64,000 nucleotides of DNA from Halocaridina rubra (Eukaryota; Arthropoda; Malacostraca; Decapoda; Atyidae), in the NCBI GenBank assembly GCA_037179515.1, contig JAXCGZ010009483.1:78501-142500 (forward strand). Reading direction: 5' to 3'. The position numbers and the translations under genes are program-made. The notes under the pieces were generated by a model that did not search any database, was not told the DNA's origin, and saw nothing but the letters and a program-made list of their open reading frames with translations. Below are positions 51,593 to 62,550 of this stretch, one piece after another (position 1 is the first letter of the stretch; each line of letters begins with the position of its first letter).

Positions 51593-52370
51593 AGGGAATA
51601 TATATTTAAATTTTTTTTTGTAGTCTTGTACTTTGAAAGCTACTTTAATAATAATATTCCACTCATTGCTTAGTCCACCTTGACTTTTTCATAGAAATCT
51701 ATTGTAATAGACCTTATAGTTCCTATTTTCCTGAATGTCTGTCCCAGTTAACCTATGAATATAGTCTGGGACCATGAGCCCGTAGTCCCATACGCATTTT
51801 TGGAGCTTTTTCATTTAAGTGTTAATCAGGTGGACAGTTCTTAAACCTTTAGTAAATACTTTTAGGATTAGTTTCCCTTACTGTTTTGCTTTTTTTTTCC
51901 TGTACCAGCATATATTTACAGTCTGCTACACTTTGCCGAATAACCTTTTGATGAGAGAAATTGCAAACTTCTGAAATAAGCAGACACAAGTTATCATTGC
52001 ATTATTTGTCACTGTAATGCAGCATATATAAGACCATAAAGTGAAACTATATTAGGTTTATCTTGTATATGACTTTAGAGTTTTGTATTCTTATTATCCT
52101 TTAGCAGTTTCCTGAAAAACTAGAAAAGGTAATAACTACTGTATAGTGTATTGGCTTTTGAGTAAGGAAAGTACAGTGTATGCAATTATAATATGCATAT
52201 GTCGTGTTGAAAGTCCAATGGCTTTTCGTCTTCTTTCGTGCTGCTGTAGTTGATAAGTGTTTTACATTCCATAGAAGAATTTATATTTGTCATCATTATT
52301 GCCATTATTTTTATCATAAGTGTTGTTCTAGATTTTTTTTCTTTTGATTGATAGATTATCTCTCAGAAGA
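51593..52370. other. Upstream region of the TRPA gene
   Basis: No TATA box or initiator could be assigned. Possible acceptors at 52354 (gattgatag) and 52366 (tctcag) mean the ATG exon could follow a non-coding first exon. Confidence 0.35.
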
Positions 52371-52411
52371 ATGTGGAGAGGGATAAAGAGTTTCTGGAAT
52401 ACTCGAACAGG
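52371..52411 (+). CDS. TRPA-like channel exon 1 (start codon)
   Basis: Encodes MWRGIKSFWNTRT and the first two bases of a Gly codon. The donor is g|gtaagc. Assigned because this frame is the only one that joins exon 2 in phase without a stop. Confidence 0.72.
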
Positions 52412-55400
52412 GTAAGCTATATCTTAATTTTGATTGTATTTCTTCGCCCTTTTAAATACAAGTTCATTGTAGTATTTAAGTAACTCTTTGCTAAACTTGA
52501 TACGTTATTCACAAAGAATTTGATAATAAAGACATTGAAACAGGCCATATTTAGAATATGAGTCTGAAGAAGGACGACTTAAGCCCATTTTTATAATTTG
52601 ACTAGGAAGGACAACTTAACCATTCTGTGGCAAGCTGCATGCCAGAAAGAGAGAGAGAAAGATAACTTTATTTTTTAGCACTATGTAGCATTACTTAAAA
52701 AAAAGTGTATAAATTTGTTATAATAGGAAAGGAATTAATGTGCATAATAAAGGTTAAAAAAAGACTTAACAGTATGACTTAAAGGTAATACAGTACAGTA
52801 TGCTGTTTGTGGTCATTACTTAGCAGTCCTAATCTACCATTTTCATATTTATGTAATGTCCCAACTTATGACTGGTTGGCTGAGCCCGTCGTAAGCACGG
52901 TTTCATTCTGATAATTTATCAGTAATGTGTTACAAGGTCTCTCATATTAGGGGAATTATCATATCATATGTATAAATTCATCAGAAAATATTATTTATAT
53001 TTACAGAACTCTGGTAATTCCAGTGGAAGAACAAGAACTTGAAACTGTGAAATATGTTGATGGCAAAGTGAATAACGGACGGTACCCATCGCAATATGTA
53101 TGTGATGTTATAGATGAGGGCGATATCTATCCTGTGTTTGCTGTAAGAAGTCACCTTTTTTTATATATTTTTTTTTTAAGTTCCATCATGAGTAGGATTT
53201 AGAGTACTATACTTTAAGTTACAGCCTTCATCTCCAGCTTGAGAGGTCAGACAGCTTATTTTGTAATTAGAACTTGAAAGATGTCTTTAATTGTATCTAT
53301 AGAGTCCCCTCCCCTCCTTTGGATTTTCCCCCCATGAAGAATCAGGGTGCTTCATCTGACCCAACCATTCCCCATATTAGGGAAGTATGACTTTTTTATA
53401 TAGATAGGTACACAATTATACTTAGATTCTGAGGTTGTGGTTTTGTGGAGACAATAGCTTTCGTTTATGACTTTGTATAATATGGATCTGGCAACACGGA
53501 CGGTTAGTTGGCAACACTGTGAACGGGATGTTATTTACATTCTTTGACTGGCGTTCGGGGGTGAAGAGTAGTGCTTGTGGAGTTGTCGAGTTGTGTGACG
53601 GAATTGCTTTATTGGTTGAGTTGTGTGACGGAATTGCTTTATTTTTGAGTTTGTGGAGGCTTAGCGGGAGCTCCTAGCGTAGGTGTTGATTCTTTTTGTA
53701 TGTGGTGGTTTGGAGAAAGGGGCCAAGAATTCGGTATTTGAACAGTTGTGAGTGGGCTTTCGACTTCCAATAAGTGCAGGTGGAATTAAGTTTAGGCAAG
53801 TGATATACTGTACATTATTTTTTTCTATCTCGACCACAGAGGTCTGGCCTGTTTAGAGGGAATAACAAAAGTAGAGATATATAGAGTATATAGAATAACT
53901 CCAGTCCTAGTGTGGTAGCATGCTGAAGTAGTGCCAGTCTTTGATGTGATAACCTTGCCAAAAAGCACATATATTTTTGTTGTCTAGAAATATCTTAACC
54001 ACGAAGTTTGTTTTAATGTGTGGCACCAGAACGAGCAAAAAATATTAATCTCATCTGGCCTGGACGCGAGGAAAACGAGAAAGAAAGCAGAGACACTGAG
54101 ATGGGAAGTGACGCATCTTGTCAGATGTGAGTGGATAGTAAGAGATTTATAACGACTATGCCAGAATATTCTTTGTAGAGGTAGGCATAGGAAATTAACT
54201 GTATTAAGAGAACACTTAACACTGAGCTGTCTTTCCTAGTTTTATTTAAATCCAATAGACCATTCAGTTGAAATATTGCAACAGTTGCCAATATAAACGC
54301 TTTCTGATTATACAGTACACCATTAAGAAACATGATACATACTTATTTCCTGTGTTTTTTTTTCCCGCTTAGATCAGTTAAGATTGTATTTTCATTCTCT
54401 GATATTGGACTGTAGGAACTCGTTGTTGGATGCATAACCCACAGTTTTGCATGTAGGATTCTCGGACACGTAAAGTACATTTTAGGCCAGCTTTATAAGC
54501 CTTAATTTCATCAATGATTGGCCAGTGAAAAATCGTCAGCCATCATGTACGCTCATTATTTTATTTTGTATAGTAGTGACTCAATGTGGTAGGAAGCTGT
54601 GATAGCTCTGTGATAGAAGTGCTAGATGGGAGGCGACTATCGCAAACTTGATCCCAATTCGGGGCGGTAGAAAGAGTATTCAGCCATAATTTCTTTGCTC
54701 CAGCATGTTTGTGTCCAACCCATTTGGAATGGGGGCTGATTGTGATGTAAAACAGTACAGTGACTTTGTGCAGTGCATATAAGACACCGCCTTGCTAGTA
54801 GAATCCAAGAATGCTTGCAGCCCATTTCAGGGTAGCTATACCATTTGGGACATATTGGCGGAGGAACAAGATCTGTAACCTTTCACTGCAAGACTTACGT
54901 CATGTTTGATGTTCCAGTGGTAAACTGTAAGAGATAATGTATTCCTTTATTGAATATAAACTATTATTCGTACCACACAGAAAGGATCTACCAGTAATTA
55001 GTGTTTGCGAAAGAAGAAGTTAGCAGGGAAAGGGATAGTTGAGATAGCCCATATTTATCTTTAGTTTGTATAAAAATTTTGATTTGTAGCATTGCGAGAA
55101 AGACATACATATACCTTGGTTGTTTCCCAAAGACATGCCAGCCAAAATTCAATATAAGCAATATACAAAACGTGCTTTTTGTACCATATTCACTATGGCT
55201 ACTAATATATTTTTGTCTATACATCGTCATGAAAAATATTTTATATAAGGTTATTAGTATATTTTGTATCGTATTTATTGATATAATTATTTAACATTTT
55301 TTTAGGCTATTCAGCAGTATGATATTGATGACTTGAAGAATCTATTGGAGGAAAATCCTGACTTGGTTAATGAGACCACTTGTGGTGGTTTAGCCCCTAT

Positions 55401-58400
55401 CCATGCTGCTTGTCACGTAAAAAACCTTCAAATTCTTCAAATTGTTCTTCATTATGGAGCTTTGGTGAGTTATATATTTCCTTATGTCAAAAATTTGGGA
55501 TGTCTGCCCATTTTGCAGTGCAACTCTCACAATTGTCTTTTTTTAGTTTCTATAATTCTGTTAGTTTACAGTTAATTTTATGCTGTGGTAACAAAACCCC
55601 ATTGTATACCTTGACTTATCATGGGAAAAAATATGAAGGGGAGATTCTGTCATTTCCCTCCACTCTGTTTAGTTGACTGCACAAGAGTAATGAGGCGGTA
55701 TGTTATTGTGATGGCATATTGTACAGAAACCCATTTAACATTCAAGGCTTTTTCTACCATTTGTTTATAAATATTCGATGTTCATGCATAATACATATAG
55801 AACCCATAATATTCTAGAAATTAATATACTCTTTGGCTTATTTTTACTAAAGTACCGTTTAAGGAATTCTTGTACAGGACTGAATACTTACTGGGGAGAT
55901 GAAATTTATTTCTTCTATTGTGTTTTTTGGAATCCGGAACCGTAAAGTGTTCTTATATTTCTTACTTATACCTTTGTATTTCAGTGTTCTTTTGAATTGT
56001 AAGGAAGGGTTAAGTCTTGTTTTGTTAAAAATACGCATTAGCGCAGTGGTTAGAAAGCTTGACTTGGGATGTGACATACCTGTATTTGAGCCCTCAGGAA
56101 TATAAGGAGGGGCTTCTTCATATACCTATCTTCTTAATAGGGTTGAATCCAAAGCAGTCACTCATTAATGATCCTTCTCTTACTTCTAATCTGCATTCTC
56201 TCTCTCTTTGCCGTAAGGTATTTTTCCATTCTCTTTTCTATCGCTACTACTTCCATCGCTGCTCTGATGAGTTGGCGAGTTGCATCCCTCCCCCACTGCC
56301 GAGGCCGCGTAACAATAGCCAAGCGGCTTCATCTCACAGGTACTGTGTGGAGATTTGTAGCTCGCGGATCAGTCAGTGCAGCGACTGCTTCTTCCCATCT
56401 ACCTCCAGACTCTGGAACTCTCTTCCTCCTTCTGTCTTTTTCCTAATTCTTATGACCTTTCTTCCTTCAAAAAGCAGATCTATCGTCATCTCAGAGCCTA
56501 GTCCTCCATATTGCAGGGGCCTCTGTACTTTGACTGTTTTTTCTGTCTGTCGTTTTCCTTTGTGTGACATTACCTCATCTCTGCCTTGTCCTTAACCTTT
56601 TTCTTTTCCTTCATCTTGGTATTTTCTCGTGCCCGGGCCTTTGTTGATGAGGGCAGTGTTTGCCTGTCCCGGTGTCACACTCATAATAAAACTAAAATAT
56701 CATTACCTGTTTTGTGTCACATAATGCCCATTTGAATGAGGGTGGACACAGACAAGATGGAGCTGGGGAGTTATGGCTGGATTCCCTTCTTAATACCCTG
56801 TGATAGGCTCGAACATGAGTCACTAACAAAATTGAGTGCTCTAACCACTGCATTACCACGGTTCTCATCATGAGTATGATATAAATTTTTTGCTCAAACT
56901 TAATCAAATCCATGCTTGTATATGTCAGTATCAGTATCTCTTATTGCAGACTTACCAAAAAAAAACAGCTTTACACACACAGATAATGATAAATTGAAAT
57001 TCATCATTTCATTACTTTCATTCTACAGTAATGCAGTCTTAATATTTGACATTGGATATGTACAGTAGTTTGGTAAATTTCCTTCATGCTTATTTGTTCA
57101 TGCTCTGCTTTTGAATTTAAAATTTCCTTTTACACAGGTCAACAAATTTGATAACGTAGGAAATACGGCATTATACATATCTGTTTATGAAGAATGGCAC
57201 GAGGGAATTTTGGAGCTGTTGAAGTATGATGCCTCGCCTAATATTAAATGTCATTCTGGAGTGATGCATAGCAATGCACTTATTGAAACTCCGCTGCAGG
57301 CTGCTGTTCGTAAAGGTGACCTCACATCCACTGCTCTTTTGTTGCCACATAATCCAGACCTTACCCTTTGTGACAGCAATCATTGTACAGTTTTACATTT
57401 AGCAGCAAAGTCGCTCAATGTAGAACTTGTCAAGCGTCTCCTGAAGGAGAAAGCTTGCCAAACACTTATTTCTTCCATTGATTTGGAAGGTAACAGTGTC
57501 ATGCATGCAGCACTGCAGGGATCGTGCCGCACATGTGATCAGCATTCTATGAAAGAAGTAATTAGGTTACTTTTTGAAGCTGGGGTAAATGTGAATTCTT
57601 ATAATCATCTAAGTGAATCCCCCCTCTTTATTGCTGCTCGGGCTGGGCTAGATGAAGCTGTGGAATTCTTGTTAATGCTAGGGAGTGAAACACAAATACT
57701 AACAAATAGAAGGCTGTCATTACTCCATGGTGCCTGCATTAGTGGTAATGCCATGTGCCTGAAACATTTACTTAACAATGGGTCTCTCTATTCTTTTGTT
57801 ACACAAGCTGATGATAATGGCAGGGAACCATTCCATTATGCAGTGCTCAGCTGTTCCATAGATTGCTGTGAGCTCTTACTAAACAGCGGTGATCACCTAA
57901 CTCGGAAAGACGAAAATGGGTGCTCTCGATGTTCTCTTATTCTAGAGTATTTACCCTCAGCAGCAGAACTCTTAGAACATATGTTTGATTCTGGCATATG
58001 CCTGTCTGACAAACCACAACATGATCCCGATTTTCGCGTCTGTTTTGATTACTCAGTTATTGTCTCGCCTCAGGATTGCTCCCAGAGTTCTTATCACAGT
58101 TCACTTATTTCGGATTTGACTAACAATGATCTAACTGAATCCCTTTTAAAACATCCTCTTATTGAGAGTTTTTTATTCAGGAAATGGAGTAGAATTAAGA
58201 TTTTCTTTTACATGAATGTGTTTGTATTTTTTCTTTTTCTGATACTACACTCTTGTTATATAGTTTCATATTACAAGAAGGTTCCCATGACACTTTCCAA
58301 AGATATTACTAATGTATGGATATTTAGATACTTACACATGTTTATGTATTTTGTTATTGTTGTACCTGAGGTGATTGTTACAGTTAGCCATCCAAAGAGG

Positions 58401-59354
58401 GTTATACGTCATTGGGAGTCTCTTACTAAATTAATATCTTTAATATCCTCAGCGTTTGTGGTTTTCTCTTATAGTATCAGTGATCAGGCAACTGATACAG
58501 ATCATTTACTCACAAATTCAACTGTCTCGGAATTAGTAGGTAATGAAGCAGCTTCAGGTGTAGAAACAATGTCGTTTCATAGACAAATGGCTGCAGCATC
58601 AGCCTTTTTCGGCTGGGTTGAGTTAATGATGCTGTTTGGTCGATTCCCGTCACTTGGTGTATATGCTCTAATGTTGACACGCATAGCAAAGTCAATGGTG
58701 TTATTCGTATTGGCATTTGCGACTCTCTTAATTGGGTTTGCTATTAGCTTCATGGTTCTGTTCTACAAAAAAGATTCATTTGCATCGTTTTTCCTCAGTC
58801 TAGTAAAAACCATGATGATGATGATTGGTGAAATAGATTATGAAAATCTTGTAGATGATAAACCTCCTCCTTTGGGTTATGTGATGTTGATAGCATTCAT
58901 GTTTTTGGTATGTATCTTGGTTGTTAACCTTTTGATTGGCCTGGCCGTGAATGATATTTCTAACCTTGAACGTCTTGGAGAAATTAAGAGGCTATCTAAA
59001 CAAGCCTCATTTTTAATTGCTCTCGAGAGATTAACTTCCTGTTTAAGAAGATGGAACATATTCCCACGTTCAGTATACAGCTTATTTTCAAACTGGTGTG
59101 ATGTAAAGCCAAGATTATATATTTCTCTGAACAGAAGACGTTTTAACACTAATGAAAAATATAAGATCCCAGCAGATATTGTAGAGGCAGCACTTACAAT
59201 TGGGAACTCAAAAAGGGAGTCTCTTCTCATTGGCGGCGATGCAAACCGGACTAAATGGCTTGTTGATAAAGAGTCAGCAATCCGATCCAAACTTGATAAT
59301 ATTGTGGAAATTTTACATAACTTAACTCCAGATGAGGTGTCAACTAAATTATAA
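52371..59354 (+). CDS. TRPA-family cation channel (painless/pyrexia-like), four coding exons
   Basis: Exons 52371-52411, 53007-53142, 55306-55464 and 57138-59354 join to 2553 nt, an 850-residue protein. The ATG (agaagaATG, A at -3) is the only Met that keeps the frame through the first two exons, though an upstream coding exon cannot be excluded. Ankyrin repeats run from about residue 60 to 425 (APIHAACHVKN, NTALYISVYEE, ETPLQAAVRKG, CTVLHLAAKSL, ESPLFIAARAG). Six membrane segments follow: S1 about 467-490, S2 506-530, S3 541-560, S4 596-620, S5 633-655, S6 693-720. The pore loop before S6 has MMMMIGEIDYENL, a TRPA-type filter. TRPA channels are plasma-membrane cation channels gated by heat, chemicals or touch. 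Its ankyrin array is much shorter than that of TRPA1, nearer painless and pyrexia. The exact subfamily needs a tree. Confidence 0.9.
53007..53142 (+). CDS. TRPA-like channel exon 2
   Basis: The acceptor is tatttacag and the donor ct|gtaaga. Encodes TLVIPVEEQELETVKYVDGK and a following DVIDEGDIYPVFA, a pre-ankyrin segment. It ends in phase 0. Confidence 0.83.
53474..54035 (+). other. Possible solo LTR or LTR remnant in TRPA intron 2 (weak)
   Basis: Starts tgtataatatggatctggca, contains a 30-bp tandem duplication (ttgtgtgacggaattgcttt, 53588-53647), and ends before tgtggcaccagaacgagc, which could be a tRNA primer-binding site. No second LTR and no gag or pol frame is seen. Confidence 0.25.
54591..54765 (+). 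repeat. SINE-A copy 19
   Basis: Reads gctgtgatagctctgtgata, cttgatcccaattcggggcg and gagtattcagccataatttc, with the tail ggaatgggggctgattgtga. Confidence 0.68.
54766..55305. other. TRPA intron 2, right part: nothing recognised
   Basis: No shared repeat or conserved frame. Confidence 0.4.
55306..55464 (+). CDS. TRPA-like channel exon 3 (first ankyrin repeats)
   Basis: The acceptor is cattttttttag and the donor ttg|gtgagt; 53 codons, phase 0 on both sides. Encodes DIDDLKNLLEENPDLVNETT and GLAPIHAACHVKNLQILQIV, one and a half ankyrin repeats that continue directly into exon 4 (GAL|VNKFDNVGNTAL). Confidence 0.92.
55465..56039. other. TRPA intron 3, left part: nothing recognised
   Basis: Only short frames without recognisable domains. 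Confidence 0.4.
56040..56145 (+). repeat. SINE-A copy 20 (5' fragment)
   Basis: Reads gcgcagtggttagaaagctt then cctgtatttgagccctcagg, the head and start of the body. Confidence 0.55.
56150..56697 (+). pseudogene. Jockey-type retroelement fragment (C-terminal end and 3' UTR)
   Basis: One long frame reads LNPKQSLINDPSLTSNLHSL, LFYRYYFHRCSDELASCIPP, SSHRYCVEICSSRIS and FFPSTSRLWNSLPPSVF. This is the typical segment downstream of the reverse transcriptase in many arthropod non-LTR elements (LFYRYY-G-C-SEL, then RLWNSLP-SVF). It ends tcacactcataataaaacta, a plausible 3' terminus. There is no reverse-transcriptase part. Confidence 0.78.
56716..56868 (-). repeat. SINE-A copy 21 (reverse)
   Basis: Reads tgcccatttgaatgagggtg, gacacagacaagatggagct, ggattcccttcttaatac and cactgcattaccacggttc; almost complete. 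Confidence 0.75.
57138..59354 (+). CDS. TRPA-like channel exon 4 (most ankyrin repeats, all membrane segments, C-terminus)
   Basis: A single 2217-nt exon with acceptor ttttacacag. It has no internal stop and ends TAA at 59352-59354. The whole channel core lies in this one exon, a reduced intron content compared with vertebrate TRPA1. Confidence 0.95.
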   Translation, partial: VNKFDNVGNTALYISVYEEWHEGILELLKYDASPNIKCHSGVMHSNALIETPLQAAVRKGDLTSTALLLPHNPDLTLCDSNHCTVLHLAAKSLNVELVKRLLKEKACQTLISSIDLEGNSVMHAALQGSCRTCDQHSMKEVIRLLFEAGVNVNSYNHLSESPLFIAARAGLDEAVEFLLMLGSETQILTNRRLSLLHGACISGNAMCLKHLLNNGSLYSFVTQADDNGREPFHYAVLSCSIDCCELLLNSGDHLTRKDENGCSRCSLILEYLPSAAELLEHMFDSGICLSDKPQHDPDFRVCFDYSVIVSPQDCSQSSYHSSLISDLTNNDLTESLLKHPLIESFLFRKWSRIKIFFYMNVFVFFLFLILHSCYIVSYYKKVPMTLSKDITNVWIFRYLHMFMYFVIVVPEVIVTVSHPKRVIRHWESLTKLISLISSAFVVFSYSISDQATDTDHLLTNSTVSELVGNEAASGVETMSFHRQMAAASAFFGWVELMMLFGRFPSLGVYALMLTRIAKSMVLFVLAFATLLIGFAISFMVLFYKKDSFASFFLSLVKTMMMMIGEIDYENLVDDKPPPLGYVMLIAFMFLVCILVVNLLIGLAVNDISNLERLGEIKRLSKQASFLIALERLTSCLRRWNIFPRSVYSLFSNWCDVKPRLYISLNRRRFNTNEKYKIPADIVEAALTIGNSKRESLLIGGDANRTKWLVDKESAIRSKLDNIVEILHNLTPDEVSTKL

Positions 59355-59450
59355 TGTAAAATGTTTGAACTGCATTCTTTTGATGTGATTGTGGTTATCC
59401 TGCTAGCTTACTATTTTTTTAATTGATTTTTTTTAATTGCCTTCTCCAGT

Positions 59451-61589
59451 CAGACACAAAAGGGTGACCGTGATCAAAGAAAAGCTATAACAGAATTAAT
59501 ACTCTTTTGTCTCTCTTTAATCATAAAAATTATTGGCTCATTGTCATATTTGTAATGTGATTACCTAATTGTGTTTACGGGAAAGAGCCCAAAGCTCGTA
59601 TCTTCCCGTCTCCTGATCGGTTCCATTTTAGACTTAGTGATACTTATCGTACCTGTCCTTAAAACTATGGATTGAGATAGCATTAACTACCTCCTCGCTT
59701 AGCCAATTCCAATTATCAACTACTCTTACACTGAAAAAGTATTTCCTTACATCCTGCAAAGAAGTTTTCTTACGAAGCTTCAAACTATGACCTCTAGTTC
59801 TAGAGCCAGCCATATCGAAATATCGATCCCTATCCACTCTATCATAACCATGAAGGAATTTAAAGACTGTCACCATATCCCCCCTTACTCTTCTAGCTTC
59901 GAGTGATGGCAAGTCTAATTCCCTCAGCCTCTCATCATAACTGAGATTGCGTATTTCTGGCACCAGTTTCGTGGCATGTCTTTGAACTTTTTCAAGCTTA
60001 GCTATGTGCTTTTTCAAGTGCGGATTCCAAAAGGGGGCTGCATATTCGAGTTTTGGCCTCACATAGGTTACATAAATATTTCTGAACATTTCCTTGTCCA
60101 TGTGCCTGAAGGCTACCCTTACATTTGATAAGAATGCATATGCTGCCCTTACTACGCCATTTATATGTATTTCTGGAGACAAATCTGCCAGTATGTTTAC
60201 TCCTAGATCTCTCTCATTTTCTGTCTCTTGAAGCTGTACTCCAGCCACCGAGTAGTCAAGCTTGGGCCTTCTTGCACTTGTACCCATTCTCATTACCTTA
60301 CATTTTGAAGTATTGAATTTCATTAGCCACTTTTCTGACCACTCATGCAGATTATTTAGATCCTCCTGAAGTTCTCTACCATTGTTCTCGTTTTTTACTT
60401 TCTTCACAATCTTTGCATCATCTGCAAACATATTCATGAATGAATTTACAGACTCTGGTAGGTCATTTACATATACAAGGAACAAAAGTGGCCCCAAAAC
60501 TGAACCCTGTGGAACTCCACTACTAACTCTTCTCCATTCAGACACTGAGTGTCTTACTCTAACCCTCTGTTCCCTTCCTTCTAAGTAAGTTTTTATCCAT
60601 TCCAAAACATTTCCACCTATTCTAGCCATTGAGTGCAGCTTCCTAATAAGTCTCCCATGTGGAACAGTGTCAAACGCTTTCTGGAAGTCTAGGAATATGC
60701 AATCTGCCCAGCCCTCTCTTTCCTGTAAGATTTGGCTTACCTCATCATAAAATTCTAATAAGTTTGTTTCTGTTGATCTACCTTCTCTGAAGCCATGTTG
60801 CCTCACTGACAAAAAGTTGAAGGATTCCAAGTGAAGAGAGATATGTTTCCTTAGTAGTTTCTCCATAACTTTGCAAACTATGCTGGTCAAGGAAACTGGT
60901 CTATAGTTCAGAGCCGTATCCCTCCTTCCCTTTTTGAAGATAGGTATCACATTTGCTTGTTTCCAGCATCTTGGAATCTCCCCCGACTCCAGTGACTCCT
61001 TAAATATGATACTTAGTGCCACTGATATTGTGTTTGCGCATTTTTTAAGCACATGAGGGGATATGTCATCAGGACCTGTAGCTTTATGAACATCTAAATC
61101 CATCAGCGCTTTGCATACCTCTGTGGCTGTAAGGTTGATGTTCTCTAATACCGGCCCTTGAGCTTCTATCACTGCAATCTGAGGGGGTGGGGTATTTTCT
61201 ACTGTAAATACTGACTGAAACTCCTTGTTCAATTCTTTGCAGATCTCTTCGTCCGTCTCAGTGATGCTTCCATCCGCTCTCTTTAGCCTTAAAACCTGTT
61301 CTTTTACCTTCAGTTTTCCTCTGATAAAGCTGTGGAAAAGCTTGGGATTTTCTTTAGCCTTCCTGGTGATGTCCCTCTCATAATCTCTCTCTGCCTGTCT
61401 CCTTTTACTTAGGTAGTCATTTCTTGCTCTTTTGTAGGCTTGCCAGGCATTTATGTTTTTTCTCCTCCTATACCTTTTCCAGACACAAAAGGGTGACCGT
61501 GATCAAAGAAAAGCTATAACAGAATTAATACTCTTTTGTCTCTCTTTAATTATAAAAATTATTGGCTCATTGTCATATTTGTAATGTGA
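59451..61589 (-). mobile_element. CR1/jockey-type non-LTR retrotransposon, 5'-truncated, with 110-bp target duplication
   Basis: The element (59561-61479, minus strand) is flanked by direct repeats 59451-59560 and 61480-61589. They are identical except for one base (taatcataaaaa against taattataaaaa). The element's 3' end is at the left and its 5' truncation point at the right. It begins 97 bp after the TRPA stop codon, so it probably sits in that gene's 3' UTR or just past it, in antisense. Confidence 0.93.
59634..61479 (-). CDS. Reverse transcriptase of CR1/jockey-type element (5'-truncated, frame intact)
   Basis: The frame is open from the truncation point (about 61478) to a TAA at 59634, about 614 codons, without a native start. 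The order is an N-terminal linker (ARNDYLSKRRQAERDYERDI), then KATGPDDISPHVLK, NVIPIFKKG, NYRPVSLTS, HGFREGRSTETNL, IFLDFQKAFDTVPH, SSGVPQGSVLGPLLF and MFADDAKI with the catalytic FADD. The thumb and a C-terminal domain follow (RRVRGDMVTVFKFLHGYD, DNWNWLSEEVV). The endonuclease domain lies upstream and is absent. All palm motifs look intact. Such enzymes prime reverse transcription at nicked chromosomal DNA. Confidence 0.93.
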
Positions 61590-62549
61590 ACAAGATCTAA
61601 CTCATATGGCCATGCCAAAACAGATTTCCAAAACCGGCCTCAGGTTTTCAAAAATTATTTCGTAATGATGTAGTAGTGGGGTAAAGCATCTGCAGCTGTC
61701 AAGCCTCCAGAAGACCCTTGGCCATTTACCGAAGCAGGGTATTGGGGGGTGGGAATTGTGGCAGCCCTTTATTCCCAAGGAGAAGAGGAGTGATCTAGGT
61801 ATATTAGTTTCTTGTGAAAGTGCTCAATGCCTCTCACTACATGGAAATCACAGCCTCTGTTCAGAGGCTCTCCTACAATGTCCCACTGTCTTCTTAATCA
61901 ACTCCTAATTCGAATGCAAGGTAAACTTGACCGATAATTCCTCTTCATTGTTCTCTTAAGTGACCAAATCAAATAATTCATCAGTATTACTTTCTACACA
62001 CTTCTTATGAAACTAACTTGGCAAATTCCTCTAATATGTGCACACCTATGATGAATTAATATTGTAGTGAGAAAATCTTGTGGAAGCCTGGCAAGTTTGG
62101 TATAACAGCTAAACCCGCTGTGGGTGTTGGACCTTACAGCAGGAGATCCGTATGCACTTACCCTGTAGGTGACCCAACCAGGGTGCTTGGGGGGATGAAT
62201 TGTGGCAGCCCCTTATGCCCAAGGAGCAAAATGGAATGATTGGGGGTGTGTTTGCTTCTAGTTTTTGTGCTTTTACTTGGCCACCCCCATCGTATATGTG
62301 TGTATGTATACAAGGTATATGAGCTAGAGGTATGCCAAGAAGGAGATGGAGGAATAGGGCAGGTGATGTCCTTGACGTCCATGAGACTGAAAGGTTTGTT
62401 AGAGATAGAATTTGTTGGTGTGAAGTGTCATACATTTACCATGATAAATGTTAGCAAGCAAAACAAGCCTTGTTGAAACCAGAGTAAGCAACAAAAACCT
62501 GAGGCATGGTTTTAGAAGTAAATGTGATCATTGGATATCTTTTGTTCAG
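61590..62549. other. Region between retroelement and MULE: one short duplicated motif
   Basis: A stretch like gaattgtggcagccctttat plus tcccaaggag occurs at about 61746-61790 and again at 62190-62232, each after a tggggg run. No gene was recognised. Confidence 0.4.
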
Positions 62550-62550
62550 T

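Noticed and set aside
56059..56595. A 178-codon open frame in the last TRPA intron taken as a cellular gene
   Set aside because: The LFYRYY and RLWNSLPPSVF blocks identify it as the C-terminal end of a jockey-type retroelement.
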